A stretch of 64,000 nt of DNA, taken from assembly GCF_001612845.1 (NCBI RefSeq), contig NZ_BDBF01000028.1, positions 55,561 through 119,560 of the forward strand. The letters run 5' to 3'. The notes under the pieces were generated by a model that was not told where the DNA came from, made no database searches, and was given only the letters and a program-made list of their open reading frames with translations. Below, piece after piece: positions 15,001 through 19,656 of this stretch. A program made the translations under genes and the position numbers. Source of the DNA: Nocardia elegans NBRC 108235. Lineage in GTDB: Bacteria; Actinomycetota; Actinomycetes; Mycobacteriales; Mycobacteriaceae. Positions within the stretch are counted from its first letter, which is position 1; each line of letters starts with the position of its first letter.

Positions 15001-15983
15001 TCCTGGGGTCCGCGCGGGTCGGGGCGACCGACGGCTTCTTCGATCTGGGCGGCAATTCGCTGCTGGCCACCATGGCGGTGACCGAATTGCGAACGCGCGG
15101 TGTGACGCTCGACTTGCCGTGGATGTTCGAGGACGCGACACCGCAGACGCTGGCCCGCCGAGCCGACGACGCCGACGGCGCATCCGGCCTGAACGTACTG
15201 CTGCCGTTGCGCGCGAACGGATCCGAGCCGGCCGTGTTCGCCGTCCATCCGGCGGGCGGTCTGGCGTGGTTCTACGGCGGACTCGTCGAACATCTGCATC
15301 CGGATCGCCCGGTATACGGTCTGCAGGATCCGCACGTGGTCGCCGGTGAACCCGCCGCCGGCTCGGTCGACGAATTGGCCGCCCGCTACGTGTCCGAGAT
15401 CCGCCGCGTCCAGCCCACGGGGCCCTATCACCTGCTGGGGTGGTCGCTGGGCGGTCAGATCGCGCACGCGATGGCGGTTCGGTTGCGCCGCGACGGCACC
15501 CGGGTCGGCATCGTGGCCCTGCTCGACAGTGCGGCGGTTGCGCCACCGCAGCCGCCGGCCGCGGCCGGTGAACCAGCGCCGGGGCAGCTGATGGCCGATC
15601 TGCTCGGCGGCTGGCGGGAGTTGTTCGACCTGGGTGACGAGCTCGCGGTGAGCACCCACGAACAAGCGTGGGATGTCATCCGGGGGCAGGTGATCGCGAC
15701 CGGACTGTTCACCGCCGAACAGACGGATCGAGTCATGGAGAGCTTCCGCACCGCGGGCGATATCTCCGCCGCTCATCGTCCGGACGTCTTCGACGGTGAC
15801 CTGGTCCTGTTCACCGCCGGACAGGACCATCCGGACCACGACGCTCTCGCCGATACCTGGCGGCCCTACGTGGGCGGCGACATTCACAACGTCGTGGTCG
15901 ACGCCCGCCATCTCGAAATGAGTCATCCCCGTGCGCTGGCCGTCGTCGGCCCCGTCCTCGAAAGGTTCATGGAACAATGCTGA
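1..15983 (+). CDS. Non-ribosomal peptide synthetase, last five modules, 5' end outside window
   Basis: The reading frame is open at the left edge (first full codon at base 3), so the gene begins upstream; 5,326 codons are visible. Domains in nucleotide coordinates: C-terminal part of an A domain (1-840), T1 (phosphopantetheine Ser codon 963-965); C (1126-2460), A2 (2530-4010), T2 (Ser 4152); C (4310-5650), A3 (5700-7160), T3 of the GGDSI type (Ser 7293), epimerisation domain (7420-8810; HHLAVDAVSW, EGHGRE, TVGWFT); DCL-type C (8850-10170), A4 (10230-11720), T4 (Ser 11847); C (12010-13370), A5 (13400-14930), T5 (Ser 15057); type I thioesterase (15190-15980; GWSLGG, nucleophile Ser codon 15444). 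All C domains keep HHxxxDG, so the line looks active. Specificity codes read by eye against GrsA: A2 DIWHFAWVVK, A3 DALFAGIIVK, A4 DALFAGGIFK, A5 DFWSVGMVHK. Only the last is a familiar code (Thr). Expected product end: x1-x2-D-x3-x4-Thr, released by the TE. Confidence 0.97.
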   Translation, partial: GAGADPEAVARLIAEHHVTTADFVPSLLAAFEETAARRRFPDLRRVLCIGETLPADTVRRFRELSDARLDNLYGPTEAAVSVTAYHVDGIDGGTVPIGTPEPNVVVHVLDSRLHPVPAGVTGELYLGGVQLARGYHRRRDLTAATFVADPLAGVPGARMYRTGDLVRWGKGGVLCYVGRADDQVKIRGLRIEPGDIEAALLGHEQVSAAVARVCADRGEQRLIAYVVAPETVDARQLRRLLLDRLPAYMVPAAIIRIDAVPLTANGKIDYRALPVPDAIGQAEYRAPQGIVEQTVAEVFAELLGVAAVGADDDFFDLGGNSLVATRALSRIGATLDASVPVRMIFEAPTVAELAERITRLRGVPALPAPAPGPRPERLPLSTAQTRMWFLNQYDPQAPGYIVPLAVRLEGALDADALAAAVGDVVERHESLRTVYPAVDGVPTQVVLDAAGVVAEWDLTPRWIDERELADRLAALSTTGFDVSDAVPVRVALYQLSDTVRVVAIAVHHISCDGYSVAPLAADLVAAYRARTGGHPWERPPLPVQFADYALWQRAVLGSPGDPESPVARDIAYWRTRLAGIPELLELPADHPRPVEQSHRGALIHTDIPAELQSRVESLAQRARATTFMVVHTALAILLSRLSGSDDVTVGVPHAGRGHRVLDELVGMFVNTLVLRTRVTLDQTFTGLLDVVRRSDIEAFDHATVPFEQLVDALRPARSTAHSPLFQVMLAYQNMVRARVELPDLTVETLDAGDSSAIYDLLFMVTEDHGPEGEPAGITLRLTYATDLFDAESAQRFADRFVRLLDGLTTDADAPLGELDLLDTAERELVLKRWNDTGDPVSVGRTLVDGFGEQVRRTPHAPAILPADGDPLTYTDFADRVHRLTRWLIARGARTETHVAVAVRRSVDLVTALYAVLESGAAFVPIDPQQPSRRVADVLDAARPLLVLTTSADGAGLPPEYPRVDLDRLDLSGLSGDPITDADRRAPLRPDNVAYVLFTSGSTGVPKGVALTHAATASQLAWAQRQWPHGADDTVLYKTPVTFDIAVWELLWPLQTGARIVIAEPEGHRDPAYLAECIANREITTVHFVPSMLDVLLEAVDGTELPSVRRVFVAGEALAQSTVDAAARVFTAAEVVNWYGPAEAEVVTSARCSPGAAVPATVPIGTPVSGMRVYVLDRRLRAVPVGVVGDLYVSGVQLARGYHGRADLTCAAFVAHPFGAPGERLYRTGDLVRWTRSGRLDFLGRSDFQVKVHGQRVEPGDIEAAACALPEVVRAVAIATAERIVAYVTLAPGAAIDGRAIRDRLARRLPSYLVPVRVEVLDRMPLTANGKLDRAALPQPEFDDVADFVPAGTDHEAALADIVAAITGAERVSVAANLFEIGVDSLSAARVAARAEAALGVRVGIRDIFEEPTIAGLAARLSRRARSSLLPLAPRRRPATVPLAAAQRRLWFINQFDPASGAYNIGFAARLTGALDLGALRAAFEDVVGRHEPLRTVYPTVAGEPCQVVRDVAAVAERLTPDAEPVEEAVLAERIRETVEAGFDVSAEVPLRVRIYRLAPEQHILVLAVHHIAADGSSMAPLARDIFTAYAARVKDEAPQWEPLPVHYADYTLWQRDVLGDEEDPASVTARQAAYWTAALADAPELLDLPTDRPRPATMSMAGGSVRFGIPPRLHEEVVRLARREGVTVFVVLHSALAIVLSRTAHTGDVSIGTPVAGRATAALDDLVGMFVNTVVLRTPVRDDMSFTELVAQVRGVDLEALEHADLPYERLVDLLDRPRSTAYTPLYQVLFGVQNTGAARFRLPDVEVELIDPGVAQAKTDLTVLLTDNPDRDGAGMDGEIIYATDLFAESTARGLADRFVRVLDAVVGDPARPVGDIALIGADEAERLVPARGGAAPAPRLLPELLGAAVATAPEAIALIDGTRALTYRELDDRAEELAARLVSSGAQPGVCAALAVPRSADYHIAMWAIVKTGATFVPLDLRYPPERIAYLLHDSGAALGITTTAARAALPGDVRWLMLDEPRDPGEPAVKRPRAPRLQDVAYVIYTSGSTGTPKGVMVTHEGLAAFAAEQRDRYRVERTSRIVQVASPAFDAVLLEALMAHAAGAALVVAPPEVVGGADLAALITAHGVTHAFLTPSVLATMSPAELDSVRMLAVGGEKVAPDLITAWAAGRRLHHIYGPTETTIVITISDPVGPDETLTIGGPIRGAEAVVLDARLRPVPIGIPGELYLSGAALARGYLNRPAVAAASFVANPYGAPGTRMYRTGDIVRWTAQATMQYVGRLDFQIKIRGQRVELGEIDAALLAHPAVATAVTVTRTGPGGRTVLAAYVTTDPATTAAPGDILDRLAATLPAHMVPATVTVLDRLPLTSTGKVDRKALPEPDFEVTAEGPAAISDELERTVAAAFTDVLGVPGVGATTSFFALGGDSIMSIQLASRLRAVGIGVTARDIFERKTVRGLAQIAQAPARAMIEELPGGGVGEVALTPIVAWFVEHLGAPARFAQSVLVRLPQDARVDDVCATVRAVVEHHDVLRSRLRAGRWDVLPPSASESAGSVSMRTFGTGERPGSPGFTAVVEAAFAAAVDRLDPATGAMVHVVCLLPEPGVDAEARALVVIHHLAVDAVSWRILLPDFAVAWQRIIAGRPVEPAAPGTSMRRWAEALVAAAAARAEEFPLWQRICSAPDPILGRANIDPALDTQATVRHLTVTLPVEVTSALVREVPAAAHGTVDDALLTALAVAVRRLRERRGIDCPATSVMLEGHGREEGIAEGADLSRTVGWFTTRYPVVLDLEGTDSADLPAAVKSVKDQLREIPDKGIGYGLLRYLNPAIAQRFAELPEPQIAYNNLGRTGMDGTDPADPAWVPSGETFDQRAAFEPEMPAAAVLTIDVNILDTAAGPQLSAYVGYASRLLDRDEVDELTGEWVEALTTIAAAADQDWGLSRADVPLVDVTREDLDAFARRYGRLDDVWPSAPLQAGLLFHAEVAAGRLDVYLAQSVLTLTGEVDAARFRRAAQALLVRHPNLRAAFARTAEGVAVQVIPATFEVPWRQVALSAGPSEAAALLDAERESSFDPAKPPLLRFVLAELGPRDFRLILTAHHLLLDGWSLPLLWRELIGLYAAGGQPGLLPDAAAYRDYLDWLSRRDRAASVAVWRDALRDVTEPTLVADPRADAAATMPVDLPVEVDREVSAELAEFARSRAVTMATIVQFAWAVVVGNLLGSDRVVFGSTVSGRPADLPGVESMIGLFINTIPVVAEVRREDTLEQALTRLQAGNTRLLDHHYLELPRILSAVDAVSLFDTLVVFESYPVDGSGLGAADIDGMRVVAADGRDAAHYPVTVQAHHTDRLHIRLRYRQDQVTDATASGLADRVARVLRAIAKDPGARLMTLDLLDHADRDALVPATGGAAAAPQRADRLLAAGVWSNPAAPALISGRQTMSYAELDARSNRLARSLLERGIGPGEQVALVMPRSVELVVGLWATVKTGAAFLPVDPRNPAGRVAHMLADSDVRVALTVAAARDLLPDTVFPLVLDDPQTDITIAATSAATVTDAERVRTPRSADAAYVIYTSGSTGAPKGVVVTNEGLANFTAVVRDHFGIDTASRVLHAAGPGFDAMVLEVLLAHPNGAVLVVAGPDAYAGEDLAEVVRAQRVTHAFLTPSVLATLSPDGMDSLRVLAAGGEAVTPELVAVWAPGRRLLNGYGPTEATIFAGISAALSPGAAVTIGVPIRGMEAVVLDPWLRPVPVGVAGELYLAGPQLARGYANRPGATATAFVANPFGPNGSRMYRTGDLARWTPDYTVEYLGRRDFQVKIRGQRIELGEIEAVLGEYPGVDRVAVAVRADERGAARLAGYLVGDAGIDPDEVKAVARRRLPAHMVPDVVLRIAELPLTATGKLDRAALPAPDFAVRRRRIAPGSDIEQRIADVFGDVLGVGDVGATDNFFELGGTSLSATRAVARVRTALGVHVGIRDLFDAPTVAELAARLAGADRVVAARPVPRTRPDRIPLSPAQQRMWFLNRFDTSVGAYNIPLVIRLRGDLDVDALRRACALVIDRHESLRTRFPMIDGAPCQVVVDAEEVAPALVPIRTGEREVLERAAAVVSAGFDVTREPPVRAELFALGDRDHMLVIGVHHICADGQSMLPLARDVAVAYEASRQGTQPDWPPLPLQYADYALWQREMLGDESDPDSLISRQLRFWTGALAGLPELLELPTDRPRPPVASMRGSALDFELSADLHARVDALARAADATVFMVLHAGLAVLLSKLAAVGDIAIGTPVAGRGDRELDDLIGMFVNTLVLRTRVAPRQEFEELLAAVRDTDLAALAHADVPFEEIVEELNPRRSTAHMPLYQVTLDVQDLSAAALELPGLTVEPIEEGFDQARADLNVKLVPRRDAAGRPGGMTGRLTYAADLFVEQTMRRFARAFVGILEQATANPAVAVDDIDIVAPDERRRILSAAGTDGSTVPEQTLSELLSARVAAHPDAIAVSDGTAQLTYAELERRATRLAARLAAHGARPETLVAVALPRSVDLIVALLAVVRAGAAYLPLDIANPPRRLRFVIDDARPVVVLTSAEIAAQVPRCATPLVSIDDAETEFDAGSARAPVAARADNLAYVIYTSGSTGTPKGVAVTHRDAVTLLTHATERFDVQPGDVWTMSHSYAFDFAVWEMWGALLTGGRLVVVDRDTSRSPDALVELVARERVTVLSQTPSAFYGFADAERRYRESGCGSGDLALRYVVFGGEALDASRLPEWFAAHEPGSPRLVNMYGITETTVHLTFAEVDGPAADRIGVPLPGLRIYVLDDRLRPVPVGVRGEICVAGAQLARGYLRAPAPTASRFVADPFDPAGGRLYRTGDLGSWRETGDGLELSYAGRGDAQVQLRGYRIELGEVESALLRHPSVARAAAAVHRHEREVDQLIGYVVAADGQHIDPGEVRAAAAEVLTSYMVPSMVMVLADLPLTVNGKLDRKALPAPDFDTAAQRFVAPRTRTEKIIAEVYEQILGSARVGATDGFFDLGGNSLLATMAVTELRTRGVTLDLPWMFEDATPQTLARRADDADGASGLNVLLPLRANGSEPAVFAVHPAGGLAWFYGGLVEHLHPDRPVYGLQDPHVVAGEPAAGSVDELAARYVSEIRRVQPTGPYHLLGWSLGGQIAHAMAVRLRRDGTRVGIVALLDSAAVAPPQPPAAAGEPAPGQLMADLLGGWRELFDLGDELAVSTHEQAWDVIRGQVIATGLFTAEQTDRVMESFRTAGDISAAHRPDVFDGDLVLFTAGQDHPDHDALADTWRPYVGGDIHNVVVDARHLEMSHPRALAVVGPVLERFMEQC

Positions 15984-16768
15984 CCACTCTGCAACACGTG
16001 CGACTCGATGACGGCAGAACGGTGACGTGCACCAGTCCTGCCGAAGCCAGAATGCTGTGGGGGGAGACGACCGCCGCGGACGGGTTCTACCGGCGCGCGG
16101 CCGAATTCCTCAGTCCCGGCCAGGTGGTCCTCGACATCGGCGCCAACATCGGCCTGAGCGCGATGATGTTCGCCGACACCTGCCCCGGAACCCGGGTCAT
16201 CGCGGTCGAACCGGTGCCGATGACCTTCCGTTGCCTGGATCGCAATATCGCCGCGCATGTTCCCGGCGGGATATCGCTGCGAACCGCGGTCGGCGCCACG
16301 CCGGGGACCCGGGCCTTCACCTGGTACCCGCGCGCGACGGCGAATTCCGGATTCTTCGCCGATCGCGCGGCCGACGACGAGGCGACCGCCATCTATCTGC
16401 GCAACAACGGCTTGGACGACAAGGCCATCGCGGTCATCACCCAGGGGTTGCACGACGGCGTACAACTCGAGGTCGGGGTCACCACGGTGTCGGCGATCCT
16501 GGACCAGCACTGCCGCGGGTGCGAGATCGGCCTGCTCAAGGTCGACGTCGAACGCGCGGAATTGGATGTGCTGCGCGGGATTACCGACGCGGACTGGCGG
16601 CGCATCCGCGTCGTCGTCGCCGAGGTGCACGATCGCGACGGCCGGCTGCGCGAGATCTGCGATCTGTTCACACGTCGGGGTATGTCGGCGCAGACCCGGC
16701 AGGACCCGCATCTGGTCGGCACCGAGATGCACGAGGTCTTCGCCGTCCGCCCGCGAATCGACCGGTGA
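15977..16768 (+). CDS. FkbM-family SAM-dependent methyltransferase
   Basis: This is a 263-residue protein of the FkbM (Methyltransf_21) family, probably an O-methyltransferase acting on the NRPS product. The glycine-rich SAM motif DIGANIGLS lies near residue 53, the acidic motif VEPVP follows, and the C-terminal KVDVERAELDVLRG block is typical of FkbM proteins. Its ATG overlaps the NRPS stop as ATGCTGA (7 nt shared), with a GAAAGG ribosome site inside the NRPS end, so translation is coupled to the synthetase. Family members methylate hydroxyls of natural products and sugars; the target here is not shown by the sequence. The C-terminal Thr and other hydroxylated residues are only candidates. 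Confidence 0.9.
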   Translation: MLTTLQHVRLDDGRTVTCTSPAEARMLWGETTAADGFYRRAAEFLSPGQVVLDIGANIGLSAMMFADTCPGTRVIAVEPVPMTFRCLDRNIAAHVPGGISLRTAVGATPGTRAFTWYPRATANSGFFADRAADDEATAIYLRNNGLDDKAIAVITQGLHDGVQLEVGVTTVSAILDQHCRGCEIGLLKVDVERAELDVLRGITDADWRRIRVVVAEVHDRDGRLREICDLFTRRGMSAQTRQDPHLVGTEMHEVFAVRPRIDR

Positions 16769-16792
16769 GCACCCGGTGCGCACCCGCTGAGC

Positions 16793-17278
16793 TCAGCGCC
16801 CGGTCGCGCCGTCGATCAGTTCGCGCAGGATATCGGCGTGACCGGCGTGGCGGCCGGTCTCCTCGATCATGTGGGTGAGGGCCCAGCGGACGCTGGGCCC
16901 GGGGCGTCCCGGTCGCGGCAGTGTCGCGGCGGGATCGGTGCATCCGTCGAGCACCCGGTTCGCGTGCTCGACCGCGTCGCGATAGCGGGCGACCACATCG
17001 GCCACGCTGTCGTCCGGGGCGGCCCGGAAGGTCGCCTGCCAGTCGGTCACCCTGGCGCCGAGGAACATCGAGCGCTCGACGGCGGTGAGATGGACGAGCA
17101 GACCGAGCAGATTGGTGCCCGAAGCCACCGCGGCTTCTCGGGCCTGCGGTTCGGGTGCTCCCTCGACCTTCGCCGCGGCGGAGGTGCGCAGATAGTCGAG
17201 GAAGCCGCGTAGTACCGCGAGCTCATCGATCCCGGTCCGCGGCGGCGGGGTGTCCCTTCGGCGGGCGGCGGTGGGCAT
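16793..17278 (-). CDS. DinB-fold (DUF664-type) protein
   Basis: The protein has 161 residues. The start ATG is fixed by GAAGGAG six bases upstream; a longer open frame to 17449 has no such site. The sequence fits the DinB/DUF664 four-helix fold: an N-terminal helix (FLDYLRTSAAAKVEG), a central LLGLLVHLTAVERSMF helix with the conserved His and Glu, and a C-terminal THMIEETGRHAGHADILRE helix carrying two more histidines. In this superfamily three histidines bind a metal, and many actinobacterial members use mycothiol or another thiol. Substrate unknown. It is convergent with the methyltransferase (24 bp apart) and divergent from the XRE-cupin regulator, which is its likely controller. Confidence 0.85.
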   Translation of the reverse strand: MPTAARRRDTPPPRTGIDELAVLRGFLDYLRTSAAAKVEGAPEPQAREAAVASGTNLLGLLVHLTAVERSMFLGARVTDWQATFRAAPDDSVADVVARYRDAVEHANRVLDGCTDPAATLPRPGRPGPSVRWALTHMIEETGRHAGHADILRELIDGATGR

Positions 17279-17350
17279 GGCGGCTCCTTCGCGGTCGAGG
17301 TGCGGTCGTAGATCTTCAGCCTGGCGCCGGACGTGGCGAACTGGCACGGA

Positions 17351-17371
17351 ATCTTGCTGTTCCGGCAAGAT
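17351..17371. promoter_or_regulatory. Inverted repeat between divergent DinB and XRE-cupin genes
   Basis: A perfect 7-bp inverted repeat, ATCTTGC-N7-GCAAGAT, lies in the 116-bp divergent spacer 24 bp upstream of the XRE-cupin start. Its position and symmetry fit an operator for that HTH regulator, controlling itself and the DinB gene. This is inference from layout. Confidence 0.45.
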
Positions 17372-17373
17372 GG

Positions 17374-17405
17374 CCCGAATGGCTGAGGACCCGAATGGCT
17401 GAGGA
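17374..17405 (+). repeat. 16-bp tandem duplication containing the start codon
   Basis: The 16-mer CCCGAATGGCTGAGGA occurs twice head to tail (17374-17389 and 17390-17405). Each copy holds an ATG followed by GCTGAG. The first copy, read from ATG 17370 or 17379, runs only to a TGA at 17100+300-302 (17400-17402), giving a 7-10 codon leader. The second ATG (17395) opens the real gene. Sixteen is not a multiple of three, so the duplication moved the original N-terminus out of frame. Confidence 0.9.
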
Positions 17406-17994
17406 CACCGACAAGGTGCTCGGTGCTGTGGGCGCGCGGTTGCGCGCATTGCGCCGCGAGCGCGGGATCACCCTCGCCGACCTCGCGGCGAGCACCGGGG
17501 TGTCGGAAAGTACGTTGTCGCGCCTGGAGAGCGGGCAGCGGCGGGCGACCCTGGAATTGCTGCTGCCGCTGGCCCGCACCTACGACGTCCCGCTCGACGA
17601 CCTGGTCGGGGCTCCGCGCACCGGCGACCCGCGCATCCACCTGAAGCCGATCCGGCGATTCGGCATGACCTTCGTGCCGCTGTCCCGGCGGCCCGGCGGC
17701 GTGCAGGCGTTCAAGATGATCATTCCCGCGCGCCCGCGACCGCTGGAGCCGACACCGCAGACACACGAGGGCTTCGAATGGCTCTACGTGCTCAACGGCC
17801 GGCTGCGCCTGGTGCTCGGCGACCGCGATCTGACCCTGCCGCCCGGCGAGGCGGCGGAATTCGACACGTCGGTCCCGCACTGGCTGGGCAGTGCCGACGG
17901 CGGGGTGGTGGAGCTGCTCATCCTGTTCGGCCCGCAGGGGATGCGCGCTCATGTGCGTCCCGGCGCGTCCGCCGAGGGGGAGAGCCGGTGGTGA
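17395..17994 (+). CDS. XRE-family regulator with C-terminal cupin domain
   Basis: The 199-residue protein has an N-terminal helix-turn-helix of the HTH_3/XRE type (LADLAASTGVSESTLSRLESG, about residues 25-45 in two halves) and a C-terminal cupin barrel (HEGFEWLYVLNGRLRL, then LPPGEAAEFDTSVPHW). This architecture is common for regulators that sense small molecules or metals. The start is ATG 17395, in the second copy of a 16-bp duplication; no strong ribosome site is seen, so initiation may depend on the upstream minigene whose stop overlaps this region. It is divergent from the DinB gene and probably represses that shared spacer. Confidence 0.9.
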   Translation: MAEDTDKVLGAVGARLRALRRERGITLADLAASTGVSESTLSRLESGQRRATLELLLPLARTYDVPLDDLVGAPRTGDPRIHLKPIRRFGMTFVPLSRRPGGVQAFKMIIPARPRPLEPTPQTHEGFEWLYVLNGRLRLVLGDRDLTLPPGEAAEFDTSVPHWLGSADGGVVELLILFGPQGMRAHVRPGASAEGESRW

Positions 17995-18098
17995 GCGGAA
18001 ACCGACGACACCGCCGAGGTCGTGCGCACAGTCACGGATCGAACCGCAGTACCGTATCGGCAACACCGCCGTACGTCATCGGACAGGATGGACATCGT

Positions 18099-18977
18099 AT
18101 GCTCCGAATCGCGTCGATCGTTGTGGCTCTTGGCTTTTCGTCCCTGATCGCGTCCGCGCCGCAGGCGGGGGCCGTGGCCGAGGCGCAGTGCGGCACCCCG
18201 CTGTCCGCCGCGGAGATCCAGACCGTCGCCGCGCTGTCGGATACCACGACCATCGGCGCCGGGCCCACCCTCGACCGGCTCGACGAGGCCGTGGCGCGAA
18301 ACCATCGGATCGCCGACATACTTGCCTCCCACCATGATTGGCGCGGGTTGTTCGATGTGGGACTCGACGCCGTGGAACAGTCGCCGGTGCTGCCGCTGCA
18401 GCACGATCCCGGCGCCTTCGCCGACCCGGAATACGCCCACGCGATCAGCTACGAACTGCTGCGCCGGTTCCTGGTGAACCTGCACGCGGAATTCACCGGC
18501 GGCACGCCCGAGCCGCACTGGGCGTGGTATTTCCAGCTGGCCGGTCAATGCGACCAGTCGCCCGCCAGGGTCGCGATGGCCGGCTACAACGCACACCTGA
18601 CGGTCGACCTCGCCTACGCGGTCGCCGCGGTCGGCAGCAAACCCGAGAACGCGCCGGACTTCTTCCACATCGTTGACCCGATCGCCCGCAGCGGCGATCT
18701 GATCGTCGATCGGACCAGGCAGGTCTACAACGCCGACCTCGGGCCGCTGTGGCGGTTCTACTTCGTCGGCGAAGGGCTCGACCGGCTGTTCGGTCAGGGC
18801 GTGGCCACCGGGCCGCTGCTCGAGGTCGCCGACCTGGGTTACAACGTGGTGGTCTGGACCAACGGGCTGGCATTGCAGAATCCCGCCACCGCCGAGGCCA
18901 CGCGCGCGGAGATCAACGCCCTCTGGTCGGCCGACGACGCGGCCTTCGCCGTACTCGCACGCCTCGGCGGTCTGTGA
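18099..18977 (+). CDS. Secreted DUF5995-type protein
   Basis: The 292-residue product begins with a clear signal peptide (MLRIASIVVALGFSSLIAS, cleavage near APQAGA). The start ATG lies about ten bases after AGGA. The mature part matches the layout of actinobacterial DUF5995 proteins: a block with NLHAEFTGG and HWAWYFQLA, several conserved His/Asp residues (YNAHLTVDLAYAV; PDFFHIVDPI) and a C-terminal helical part. The family function is unknown; clustered His and Asp suggest a metal site. It follows the XRE gene by 104 bp and may be independently transcribed. Confidence 0.8.
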   Translation: MLRIASIVVALGFSSLIASAPQAGAVAEAQCGTPLSAAEIQTVAALSDTTTIGAGPTLDRLDEAVARNHRIADILASHHDWRGLFDVGLDAVEQSPVLPLQHDPGAFADPEYAHAISYELLRRFLVNLHAEFTGGTPEPHWAWYFQLAGQCDQSPARVAMAGYNAHLTVDLAYAVAAVGSKPENAPDFFHIVDPIARSGDLIVDRTRQVYNADLGPLWRFYFVGEGLDRLFGQGVATGPLLEVADLGYNVVVWTNGLALQNPATAEATRAEINALWSADDAAFAVLARLGGL

Positions 18978-18992
18978 GCCCGGCCGGCCCCG

Positions 18993-19595
18993 TCAGTCGG
19001 CGGGCAGCGGGCGGCGGCCGGTGACGGTGAGCAGAATGTCCTTGGCGCACATCGTGATCGGCGTCCCCGAACCCAGCGTGACCGGCGCGTCGGACGCCCG
19101 CAGTTGCCGACCGGCCAGGTCGACCCCGAAGTAACGCAGCGATGTGGGGCTCGCATTGTCGAGCACGAGGGCGATCCGTTCCGGCGGGGCGGGCGGCAGG
19201 CCCAGGGGCTCGGTGATGTCCAGGCCGTGGATCACGTCGTGGCTCAACGCGCCGACCACGCCGCCGCCCGGCGGACGCCACGGGTGATCGACGTTGTCGC
19301 GCAGCGACGCGAGCAGTGCGGCATCGCTCATCCGTGCGGTGTCGGCGCGCGCGGCCCGGTCGGCGTAGCGGTGGAACGAGAAGCGCGCGCCGGCCAGGCC
19401 GCGCACGAACGCCCAGGTGGATGTCCGGTAGGGCATCGTCATGTGGGCGAGCACCTCGCGGACTCGCCAGCCCTCACACAGCGAGGGCGCGGCCCACTGC
19501 TCCGGCGTGAGGGTGGCGAGCAGATCCGCGAGGCGCCGGCGCTCGGCCACGGTGTGCTCGCGCAGGAATGCGGTGTCGGTGTCGGTCGAGGTCAT
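18993..19595 (-). CDS. Maleylpyruvate isomerase-family mycothiol-dependent enzyme
   Basis: The 200-residue protein shows the MDMPI N-terminal signature: LTPEQWAAPSLCEGW followed by VREVLAHM, and a second metal-binding histidine segment SHDVIHGLDI. These DinB-superfamily enzymes bind a divalent metal through three histidines and use mycothiol as cofactor, in keeping with an actinomycete. The real substrate is unknown because most family members are not maleylpyruvate isomerases. It lies 61 bp downstream of the sigma-factor gene on the same strand and may be co-transcribed with it. Confidence 0.87.
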   Translation of the reverse strand: MTSTDTDTAFLREHTVAERRRLADLLATLTPEQWAAPSLCEGWRVREVLAHMTMPYRTSTWAFVRGLAGARFSFHRYADRAARADTARMSDAALLASLRDNVDHPWRPPGGGVVGALSHDVIHGLDITEPLGLPPAPPERIALVLDNASPTSLRYFGVDLAGRQLRASDAPVTLGSGTPITMCAKDILLTVTGRRPLPAD

Positions 19596-19656
19596 GAACC
19601 TGTCGTTTCGGTCGCAGGGCAGTGGTCACCTCTGTTACGAACCCGACGGCGGGAAT

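Noticed and set aside
13098..15977. Open frame of about 960 codons on the minus strand
   Set aside because: It lies opposite the last NRPS module and encodes no recognisable protein; it reflects high GC content.
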